From: Planctomycetota bacterium | GTDB lineage: Bacteria > Planctomycetota > SZUA-567 | Direction of reading: 5' to 3' | Length of the DNA stretch: 13,102 bases | NCBI GenBank assembly: GCA_020860865.1 | Contig: JAJBTL010000047.1 | Coordinates: forward strand, 1 to 13,102 | Shown: positions 6,421 through 12,152 of the stretch, in pieces | Numbering within the stretch: the first letter of the stretch is position 1 | How the letters are laid out: each line of letters opens with the position of its first letter | The notes under the pieces: generated by a model | Told to the model about the DNA's origin: nothing | What the model saw: only the letters and a program-made list of their open reading frames with translations | Database searches by the model: none | Made by a program: the position numbers and the translations under genes

Positions 6421-6542
6421 GCAGTTATCCTACGGAAATTAGCGATGGGATGTCACTTCTACGACGCTTCGTAAGTGTCATATTGAAAGCTGTTGCCTCG
6501 GTGTTTTTTATCTGTCGGACGTGGCGTTTAGTGTGGGGATAA
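6345..6542 (+). pseudogene. C-terminal anchor segment of the adsorption protein, third frame
   Basis: 65 codons open between TGA 6342-6344 and TAA 6540-6542, with no ribosome site or good start. The translation ends FVSVILKAVASVFFICRTWRLVWG, where the part VSVILKAVASVFFI is a membrane helix followed by a basic tail. This is exactly the anchor that pIII-like proteins need. It lies one frame back from the preceding ORF, and the switch falls at GACTTTTTCAC (6343-6353); one extra T gives a smooth join. With both frame changes repaired, 4328-6542 reads as one protein of 738 residues: signal peptide, calcium motif, two linkers and anchor. It is called a fragment because as sequenced it cannot be translated alone. 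Confidence 0.5.
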
Positions 6543-6546
6543 AACT

Positions 6547-6888
6547 ATGTGGGACATGGCGAAGGAGTTCTTAAAAAGCGTCTTTGGATGGCTGTTTGAG
6601 GCAATCGCTTGGTTCGCGGTGTTTATTTATCATCTCTTTAACGAGTTATTGTCCTTTCTCTATGGGTTATGCGGAGACCTTTTCCTTGAGGCCATACATC
6701 AGATAGACCGCTATGTTCCGGGCGATTTGGAGATATCCATAAAAGCCTCTTTCGAATGGCTCCAATACATCGAGGCGTGGGTACCGGTGTCATTTGCCTT
6801 CAAGCTGGTAGTAGCATTCTACGGTATATGGCTGATTTTAGGCCTGTATAGAACGTTGAAGTCGTTCATCCCCTTCATAGGAAAATAG
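6547..6888 (+). CDS. Minor coat protein pVI-like membrane protein
   Basis: 113 residues. Two strongly hydrophobic segments: residues 12-45 (FGWLFEAIAWFAVFIYHLF and onward) and 80-102 (SFAFKLVVAFYGIWLILGL), joined by a polar stretch, ending in a basic tail. No cleavable signal. It starts 4 bases after the end of the adsorption anchor frame and ends one base before zot. In inoviruses the gene directly before the assembly ATPase is the pVI (or DUF2523-like) protein that joins the tip protein to the particle end. Length matches pVI (about 112). The ATG is preceded by GGGGAT. Sequence homology cannot be shown at this size, but order, length and topology agree. Confidence 0.7.
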   Translation: MWDMAKEFLKSVFGWLFEAIAWFAVFIYHLFNELLSFLYGLCGDLFLEAIHQIDRYVPGDLEISIKASFEWLQYIEAWVPVSFAFKLVVAFYGIWLILGLYRTLKSFIPFIGK

Positions 6889-6889
6889 C

Positions 6890-8266
6890 ATGTCAAGCCG
6901 TAACGTCGTATCTTTCTACACTGCACCAGCCCGAAGCGGGAAGACATTCAGGATGGTGGTTCGCATCGTGGACGAAATCCTGCCGCGCGGCCAGGGCATG
7001 ATATACACGAATCTGCCACTGCACATAGACCGTATCGCGGCGTACTGCGAAGAAAAACACCGCCTGAACGCCGACGATGTTCGGGAACGTATTCACATTA
7101 TCCCCCGCGAAGTGGAAAAGGCCTGGCGGGAAGCGGGTCATCCGATTTTCGACATGGAGACGGGTCGTAAAACTGGTATGCAGCCACTGACCGGCCCGTG
7201 GGGGTACTTCGAAGACAAACCGCTGGCCGGTTCCACCATCATTATCGATGAAATTCATAATTTTTGCGGCAGTATTGGCACCCCGAAGCCGATTTCGAAT
7301 CAATGGCAAAAGTGGCTGGGCGAACTCGGCCATAATCAGGCGGTGTTTATCTGCATTTCCCAGGCGCCGGAAAAAGTGCATGCCTGTATCAAACAGGAAG
7401 CCCAGGCCAGTTACCCCATTCGTAATACCGGTCTTGAACGCGATCCATATTTCAAGATAGAGGTTTACGACTGGCTTGAATTATGGGCAGGATTATTTCA
7501 CCAGGAGTATCGCGTCTTTGTCTTCGAACAGGAGACGCAGAAGGCGGAAGGGAAAAAGCAACGTGGCCAGCGGAAATTATGCCGCATGGGTCCACCGTAT
7601 TTCGACCTGTACGACTCGTTCAATAAGCCTATCGCCAGCGAACAAACCGACAACGTCAAACCGTTCGAACACGAATACGAAAAACATCTCAGTAAAGGCC
7701 GCATCGCCGGTCGCATATCCCTTATCCGCTGGTTCGTCGGGAAAAACCTTCAACCGCTCCTTAGCCGTGGCGGCATGGCGCTGACGATGGGCGCGATCCT
7801 CCTGTACCTCTTAAGCGGCGGCGCCGGAGACTTGACGCGGTACATCAGTACGACGATGTCGGGCGGGTTCCCGACGTCGCAGGCGATAGCGGGTGAGGTC
7901 AAGGATGGCGGAACAGAACCAGCCGCCGATGTGACGGACGCGGCCATCGGCGCGACGACGCGACCGCCGGCGGAGGACGAACGTCTCAAGCAGGTCCGCG
8001 AGACCTACGAGGAAGAACTCCGTAAGGTGCTGACGGAACGTGAACAGATAAAACAGGAATTGAAGGCGGCGCAGGAAGAATTGTCCAGGCGAAGCGCGGT
8101 GTCATTGGTGACGCCGACCGCGATTGTTTTAAAAGGGGGGCATGTGTATGAAGTTGGTCAGGAGATTGTCGGCGGTGACTACAAAGGCCGGAAGCTGGTG
8201 GCGGTGGACTACCGTCGTCGTGAAGCGATTCTTGATGACGGCAACATTCTCGGCCTTGCTGATTAG
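6890..8266 (+). CDS. zot: Assembly ATPase, Zot/pI family, with periplasmic C-terminal domain
   Basis: 458 residues. N-terminal cytoplasmic ATPase: P-loop TAPARSGKTF (residues 11-20, Lys18; the usual first Gly is Ala) and Walker B STIIIDEIHNF (Asp120, Glu121). Then come motifs seen across Zot proteins, including the ICISQAPEKVHACIKQEA stretch, where the Q is typical of the sensor region. A membrane helix spans about residues 296-312 (MALTMGAILLYLLSG). After it come a linker, a charged coiled coil (about 362-401), and a compact beta-rich domain (about 403-458, with VLKGGHVYEVGQEIVG and YRRREAILDDG). That last part looks like the GspC/PilP homology region that binds secretins. The protein powers extrusion of the phage through the inner membrane. 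It follows the pVI-like gene by one base and overlaps the secretin gene. Family assignment is secure; the GspC/PilP likeness is my reading. Confidence 0.88.
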   Translation: MSSRNVVSFYTAPARSGKTFRMVVRIVDEILPRGQGMIYTNLPLHIDRIAAYCEEKHRLNADDVRERIHIIPREVEKAWREAGHPIFDMETGRKTGMQPLTGPWGYFEDKPLAGSTIIIDEIHNFCGSIGTPKPISNQWQKWLGELGHNQAVFICISQAPEKVHACIKQEAQASYPIRNTGLERDPYFKIEVYDWLELWAGLFHQEYRVFVFEQETQKAEGKKQRGQRKLCRMGPPYFDLYDSFNKPIASEQTDNVKPFEHEYEKHLSKGRIAGRISLIRWFVGKNLQPLLSRGGMALTMGAILLYLLSGGAGDLTRYISTTMSGGFPTSQAIAGEVKDGGTEPAADVTDAAIGATTRPPAEDERLKQVRETYEEELRKVLTEREQIKQELKAAQEELSRRSAVSLVTPTAIVLKGGHVYEVGQEIVGGDYKGRKLVAVDYRRREAILDDGNILGLAD

Positions 8267-9461
8267 CGGCTGCGGCTTCCCTGACCTTAAACGAGAAGAG
8301 ACGGCGGAAGAACGTCCGGAATTTCGGTCGTTCTACGACCTTCTTGAAGAACAGGAAAAAGCCGAGGACGCGCCAGAGATGGAACAGCAAAAGGTCACCT
8401 TGTCGGCGCGTGGCATGAAAATGACGGACTTTCTCCGCTATATGGTGGACCAAGCGAACGTGTCGATAGTATGCGACCAAGCACTCGACAACCAACCTGT
8501 CAACATCAACGTTGTGGACACGGAGGTCCGGGACGTGCTGTCGTCGGTGGCGCGTCGTTATGGCGTGGACATAACGGAACAGGGAAATGTCTTCTACATC
8601 GGCACCCTGAAGCCGCAGGACCGGGCCATACTTGTCCGGAAGGTCAAGCGGCTGACTGCGGACGAAATCACAAAAATGGTGGAGACATTGGCCAGTGAAG
8701 TCGGCCGCGTCGCCGCGTCGAGTGACGGCCTGGTCGTGGTCGGCGACCGCATCCGTGTCCTCCAGAACATATCGAGCATGTTCAGCCAGGTGGAACAGGC
8801 GCAGACGAACACATGGGTCCTACAAATGTACCTTATATCCGGCAGTTCAAATACAGCGCGAGAACTCGGGTTCGACACGACGGCGACGATGGACATAGCC
8901 GCGACGATGGCGAACACGAAATCGAAAATCGACAGCCTGGGCGTGTTTAACGCCATCCTGAAATCGGCGCGGTCGACATCCCGATACGACGTGATGGCCG
9001 AACCGATGATGCTCATTACAGACGGCGGAGAAAGCTCTATTCAGGACGGGGAGACTATTCCTATCCCTCGCCGCACCGTCAGTGATTCTGGTACCGTAAA
9101 TACGACAGGCTACGACTACGTGAAAACGGGCATCGTCGTCAATACGAGTCTTCGGGAGATGTCAACCCGGTCGGCGACGTGTTCTGTAGAAATCGAGATG
9201 ACGCAGGTGACGTCGTATGTGGATTCGGCGCCGGTGACATCTGGCCAGACGTTCAAGACGACGGCCGTCCTCGAGTCAGGCGGGACATACCTTCTCGGTT
9301 CGCTGTCTCGGTCATCCCTGAACCGCGATCGCGGCGGCGCCTTCGTGAACACATTCAAGTCCACGAAGGACAACGCGGCGAACATCGAAATCTGGCTCCG
9401 CTGTTACCGTATCCGTGGCGCCTACGACGCGACGTCACCTTCTACGGATTTGGAGAAATAA
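8148..9461 (+). CDS. Outer-membrane secretin lipoprotein (pIV-like)
   Basis: 437 residues from ATG 8148, which has AAAAGGGGGG 7 bases upstream. GTG 8220 is a serious alternative: it gives an 18-residue lipoprotein signal (VKRFLMTATFSALLISG then Cys) instead of an unusual 41-residue leader. Lipobox LISGC. After a charged coil come an STN/N0-like domain (KVTLSARGMKMTDFLRYM through GNVFYIGTL), an N1-like domain (VRKVKRLTADEITKMVETL), then the secretin channel domain. The latter shows VMAEPMMLITDGGESSIQDG ahead of TIPIPRR, and a C-terminal GGTYLLGSLSR. Secretins form the outer-membrane pore through which filamentous phage leave. Many inoviruses lack their own and borrow the host pore; this one carries its own. 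It overlaps zot, so the two should be made together. Confidence 0.87.
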   Translation: MKLVRRLSAVTTKAGSWWRWTTVVVKRFLMTATFSALLISGCGFPDLKREETAEERPEFRSFYDLLEEQEKAEDAPEMEQQKVTLSARGMKMTDFLRYMVDQANVSIVCDQALDNQPVNINVVDTEVRDVLSSVARRYGVDITEQGNVFYIGTLKPQDRAILVRKVKRLTADEITKMVETLASEVGRVAASSDGLVVVGDRIRVLQNISSMFSQVEQAQTNTWVLQMYLISGSSNTARELGFDTTATMDIAATMANTKSKIDSLGVFNAILKSARSTSRYDVMAEPMMLITDGGESSIQDGETIPIPRRTVSDSGTVNTTGYDYVKTGIVVNTSLREMSTRSATCSVEIEMTQVTSYVDSAPVTSGQTFKTTAVLESGGTYLLGSLSRSSLNRDRGGAFVNTFKSTKDNAANIEIWLRCYRIRGAYDATSPSTDLEK

Positions 9462-9462
9462 T

Positions 9463-9930
9463 ATGAGTAACCAAAATAGTAATAGCGTAAGCGTAATCGA
9501 ATTAAAAAAGTGTCCAATTTGCGGCAAGCCACCAAAAATCATCGAGATGGACGGGGACGAATACGATGCTGGTTCGTGGGTCAATCTAAGTTGTTGTGAT
9601 CATACGCATAAAATAGAGGTGGATGGCATAGATCTTGCTGATGCTGCCTTGGGTTGGAATAAGCGTACACCTGAACCGTTGACGAGTGTTATACAGTGGG
9701 TGCGTTATGATGGAACAGCCAGGACGTTGCCGAAAATGGGTGCCTACTGTCTTTATTTTAGCGTTCTATGGGATGGCCAGAGGAGTCCGTTGCAGGGTTC
9801 GATGCATATATATCGACGGTCTGGAAAAGTAACGGGAATAAACTGGTCATCGCCATACTTTGAATCCGACGTGCCGGTATTAGTTGGTGACGTGTGGGCC
9901 TACTTACCGATGGTGTCGTCGACGAGCTGA
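9463..9930 (+). CDS. Lar-like zinc ribbon fused to a DUF551-like domain
   Basis: 155 residues from ATG 9463, one base after the secretin stop, with GGAG upstream. Residues 9-63 carry KKCPICGKPPKI, then SCC and a closing AALGWNKR. This matches the restriction-alleviation (Lar) fold: a zinc ribbon opened by CPxCG and ended by A-x-x-WN-x-R. The rest (IQWVRYDG to VWAYLP) resembles DUF551, a small phage domain starting W-x-x-x-x and ending near W-x-P-L-P. Lar of Rac prophage modulates type I restriction. Codon use is AT-richer than in the secretin, so it looks like an acquired accessory (moron) gene at the end of the operon. Its last 31 bases overlap the convergent gene. The Lar likeness is fairly clear; the activity is inferred. 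Confidence 0.6.
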   Translation: MSNQNSNSVSVIELKKCPICGKPPKIIEMDGDEYDAGSWVNLSCCDHTHKIEVDGIDLADAALGWNKRTPEPLTSVIQWVRYDGTARTLPKMGAYCLYFSVLWDGQRSPLQGSMHIYRRSGKVTGINWSSPYFESDVPVLVGDVWAYLPMVSSTS

Positions 9931-10181
9931 CGACGGCCGCGGCGCCGTCCGTGGCCGCGGCAGGTTGCTGCCTTGACGACGGTATTCGAGATCATGAATA
10001 ACTCGCTACGCACGTCGGAGCCGCACCGTTCAAGGTCAACGTGCCGGAGTTCCCGGAGGTATGCATTGAGGTATTTCCGGGCATTACGGCAGTGCGTTGA
10101 GCAGTAGTCGGGTATACGTCCGGCCTTGTGCTCTAAATGAATTTCGGTACCACAAAACAGGCAAACGTGAATTCCGGTCAT
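9900..10181 (-). CDS. Small zinc-finger protein, copy B
   Basis: 93 residues from ATG 10181, preceded by GGAGGTGAT, a near-perfect ribosome site. The longer 111-residue reading from upstream lacks such a site. It is a clear paralogue of the protein at 3255-3521: both share CLFCGTEIH, PDYCS-x-HCRNARKYL and RSELFM plus NTVVKA, with the same cysteine spacing, and differ in the tail. Here the tail is very basic (RGHGRRRGRR). It is on the minus strand, convergent with the Lar-like gene, and reads away from the structured origin region. Independent transcription from the rep intergenic region is implied. A DNA- or RNA-binding regulator is likely; no named family recognised. Confidence 0.75.
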   Translation of the reverse strand: MTGIHVCLFCGTEIHLEHKAGRIPDYCSTHCRNARKYLNAYLRELRHVDLERCGSDVRSELFMISNTVVKAATCRGHGRRRGRRQLVDDTIGK

Positions 10182-10275
10182 GATATCACCTCCGTAGATT
10201 CCAACGACGAACAGACCAAACAACGACGCGCGCAACCGTCATCCTCTTTGGTGAGCCGGAGCCATGTTTTGTTGA

Positions 10276-10464
10276 GTTGATTTTTCCGGCTTCAAATGCG
10301 TCTCGAATCATCCCCTCCGGAGCCGCCGTCGCCGGAGTCATGTCGCGAAGTTGTCAAGGTGGAGACGCGAAGCGTACTACCTTGACAACGTAGCAAAATG
10401 GCGTAGGCGGCGGTGGTGCAGGAGGGGATGATTCGAGGGGTGACACGCAGCCGGAAAAATCAAC
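10276..10464. repeat. Three nested inverted repeats forming one long hairpin
   Basis: Three perfect arms nest within 189 bases. GTTGATTTTTCCGGCT (10276-10291) pairs with 10449-10464. TCGAATCATCCCCTCC (10303-10318) pairs with 10421-10436. GTTGTCAAGGT (10350-10360) pairs with 10379-10389. The two sides are nearly equal in length: 11 versus 12 bases between stems one and two, 31 versus 31 between two and three. A GCCGCC/GGCGGC pair sits in the larger internal loop. This would fold stably in single-stranded DNA. Confidence 0.8.
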
Positions 10465-10480
10465 ATCATCATTGTTGCGT

Positions 10481-10501
10481 GAAATTGGCGAAGCCGATTT
10501 C
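10481..10501. repeat. Short hairpin in the origin region
   Basis: GAAATTGGC and GCCGATTTC flank a GAA triloop: a 9-bp stem with one T-G pair. Such tight hairpins occur at primer and nick sites of single-stranded replicons. The role here is inferred. Confidence 0.45.
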
Positions 10502-10540
10502 GCGCCTCCTAATTGACATCCTTTAAAACAAACTTGTTGG

Positions 10541-10600
10541 TTCCCGAACGTATCGCCGACGTGACGCCCTGGTCGTCCCTCTGCCGTCGTCATTCGGGAA
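10541..10600. repeat. Inverted repeat upstream of rep
   Basis: TTCCCGAA (10541-10548) and TTCGGGAA (10593-10600) are perfect inverted copies. CGTGACG within it and CGTCACG just outside (10603-10609) offer an alternative pairing. It lies immediately before the ribosome site of the 26-codon ORF and could be part of the origin or regulate rep. Confidence 0.4.
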
Positions 10601-10621
10601 TCGTCACGGAAAGGCCGCCCG

Positions 10622-10702
10622 ATGAACAAGCGGAATCTCCCGGTGTATCAGGTGACGAGCGAATACGCGGATTGTCTGGAGAAGGCGTTTGCGCCCAGGT
10701 AG
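10622..10702 (+). CDS. 26-codon ORF in frame with rep: leader peptide or amber-separated Rep N-terminus
   Basis: ATG 10622 has GGAAAGG 8 bases upstream, better than anything before the rep frame. It encodes MNKRNLPVYQVTSEYADC and so on, ending at TAG 10700-10702. Codon choice resembles rep (CGG, CTC, CCG, GTG). The frame is the same as rep, and the next in-frame start, GTG 10721, is 18 bases on without its own ribosome site. It may be a coupled leader, or the true beginning of Rep interrupted by a stop. Confidence 0.4.
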   Translation: MNKRNLPVYQVTSEYADCLEKAFAPR

Positions 10703-10720
10703 ACGACAGTAACCCGAGCG

Positions 10721-11956
10721 GTGAGCCTATGGGCGGTCGTCGACCACGGCGCAAAAATTGGGGTTATTGGTTACACCCCCCTTTCAAGTAGCCTGACGGA
10801 CGGGAAAGTCGGGACAATCTCCGAGGACACGGTCCACCTGAGTATCTGGTGTGACTGGGGCCACGACGCCGATATCCTGTTCGAACGGCTCCGCCGCGCC
10901 CAGATGGAGAGCCAGGGGAAGGCGGAAGAATACGTCCTGGAGGAGATGGAGGGGGAACTCCCGGAGGGAATGGACGAAGAATTCGCCGCCTTTGTCGGTA
11001 TCCAGCCAGAGTCCAAACCGATAGAACTGCCGGACAACTACATCGAAGGTCACGGCAATGGCTACTTGGAATTTGGCGGCTGTCTGTGGAAGGTCGGCGC
11101 CAGCGGCATCGGCGGAAAAGAGGGTCGGTCGTACTATCGGTACGTGATCCGGAGTGGCGGTGTACTGATTGGCTTCCGCCGTGACAAACACGAGACGGTA
11201 GCCAACATGTGGGTAGAAATCGGCAGTATCCCGCTGGCGGCGAATGGAGGCCTTACCGGCGTATGGGCCATGCTCACGGCGATGTTTCAGAAAGAGGGCA
11301 TTCGGATTGAAAAGGACATCGTGAGTCGCGTCGATATTTACGGCGATTTCGACACGTGCCCGGTGGAAGAATTCTGCACCCGCTTCAACGAAAATAAGAA
11401 GATATCCCGTGCGCGGAAAGTGGGCCACTACGGTGAAGACCTCAACTACGCGACCTACTTCAGCGGCCGCCGTCACACCGGCTTTTCCGTCGGGACAAAC
11501 ATCAAACTCCGCGTCTATGACAAACGGTATGAACTCGAGAAAGACCCGATAAAATGGGGCATTTTCGCAGAAAAGTACGACGGTATCCCGGACGTGCTGA
11601 CGCGTGTGGAGTTCCAGCTGCGGCGCGTGGCGTTGAAAGAATTCCTCACGGGCGACCTCGAACGAATAGAAGGCGTGGACAGCTACCTCAAAAACCGTGA
11701 AAAACTGTGGAAATACCTGACGGAAGACTGGTTCCGCCTAACCGAGGATGCGATAGACAAACAGAACAAACACCAGTCCCGGGCGGAGACGTGGAGCGTG
11801 TGGCAAGTGGTGCAAAACGCTGTGGTGGCGGCGAAAGAGATATTCCGCTGGAAGCGCGCACCGAAGTACGACATGGAACAGCTTTACCGTATGGCGATGG
11901 GCTGCATCTGCAAAATCGCCGCGTTTGAAATCGGTGACGCCGTGGAGAAAGTATAG
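10721..11956 (+). CDS. rep: Replication initiator, Rep_trans family (pII-like)
   Basis: 411 residues from GTG 10721. Motifs of the Rep_trans (replication initiation factor) family, which nicks the origin for rolling-circle replication, are visible: SRVDIYGDF (about residues 202-210), then GFSVGTNIKLRVYDKRYELE (Tyr266 in VYDK, the region of the candidate catalytic tyrosine) and TRVEFQLRR further on. The N-terminal 110 residues are variable and acidic. The first 20 codons are uncertain: there is no ribosome site at 10721, and an overlapping frame from ATG 10729 (MGGRRPRRKNWGYW) also looks coding until a C6 run at 10776-10781. It lies directly after the structured region, as expected for an initiator acting close to its own origin. 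Coding-like sequence continues in frame past the TAG 11954-11956. Confidence 0.85.
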   Translation: MSLWAVVDHGAKIGVIGYTPLSSSLTDGKVGTISEDTVHLSIWCDWGHDADILFERLRRAQMESQGKAEEYVLEEMEGELPEGMDEEFAAFVGIQPESKPIELPDNYIEGHGNGYLEFGGCLWKVGASGIGGKEGRSYYRYVIRSGGVLIGFRRDKHETVANMWVEIGSIPLAANGGLTGVWAMLTAMFQKEGIRIEKDIVSRVDIYGDFDTCPVEEFCTRFNENKKISRARKVGHYGEDLNYATYFSGRRHTGFSVGTNIKLRVYDKRYELEKDPIKWGIFAEKYDGIPDVLTRVEFQLRRVALKEFLTGDLERIEGVDSYLKNREKLWKYLTEDWFRLTEDAIDKQNKHQSRAETWSVWQVVQNAVVAAKEIFRWKRAPKYDMEQLYRMAMGCICKIAAFEIGDAVEKV

Positions 11957-11959
11957 GAC

Positions 11960-12115
11960 GTGTTGTCTCACTTTGCCGCCAAAATCAAGGCGCATGGTGA
12001 ACGGGATTTCTGGGACACGATGGAAAAACACCAGGACGAACGGTTATTACTTCTGGGCCATTTCGCCGAGTACCGCGACGAACCACAATATATAGACGTG
12101 GCGGCGGGGACATAG
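11960..12115 (+). CDS. 51-residue ORF in frame after rep
   Basis: Starts at GTG 11960 three bases after the rep stop and ends at TAG 12113-12115. The product, with segments AAKIKAHGERDFWDTMEK and LLLLGHFAEYRDEP, is charged and helical. Codon use matches rep. It is in the same frame as rep with only a TAG between, and there is no proper ribosome site, so it may be a coupled small gene or the last 52 residues of a longer Rep cut by a stop. Its last codons form the left arm of the inverted repeat at 12082-12152. No family recognised. Confidence 0.45.
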   Translation: MLSHFAAKIKAHGERDFWDTMEKHQDERLLLLGHFAEYRDEPQYIDVAAGT

Positions 12116-12152
12116 GCGCCGATCAGCGCGGCCGTCGTCTATATATTGTGGT
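12082..12152. repeat. 17-bp perfect inverted repeat at the end of the rep unit
   Basis: ACCACAATATATAGACG (12082-12098) and CGTCTATATATTGTGGT (12136-12152) are exact inverted copies around a 37-base GC-rich loop. There is no T run after it, so a simple intrinsic terminator is unlikely. A bidirectional transcription barrier between rep and int, a minus-strand origin or a packaging hairpin would fit. Confidence 0.6.

Larger units (their letters stand above)
10182..10720. other. Structured intergenic region, candidate replication origin and packaging signal
   Basis: About 540 bases between the zinc-finger gene and rep contain no convincing gene except a 26-codon ORF at 10622. They contain the densest set of inverted repeats in the window (10276-10464, 10481-10501, 10541-10600, listed separately). 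In filamentous phages the region next to the initiator gene holds the plus- and minus-strand origins and the packaging hairpin. I could not identify the nick site. TTGACA at 10513 has no good -10 partner. Confidence 0.55.

Noticed and set aside
6893..7381. 162-residue minus-strand frame opposite Zot
   Set aside because: Shadow of the ATPase coding frame; no ribosome site and no recognisable domain.
10354..10629. 91-residue minus-strand frame and a 92-residue plus-strand frame in the rep intergenic region
   Set aside because: They run through the nested inverted repeats, lack ribosome sites and have no protein-like pattern, except the last codons of the plus frame, which are noted under rep.
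10182..10720. CRISPR-like array
   Set aside because: The repeats are inverted and nested, not direct and evenly spaced.
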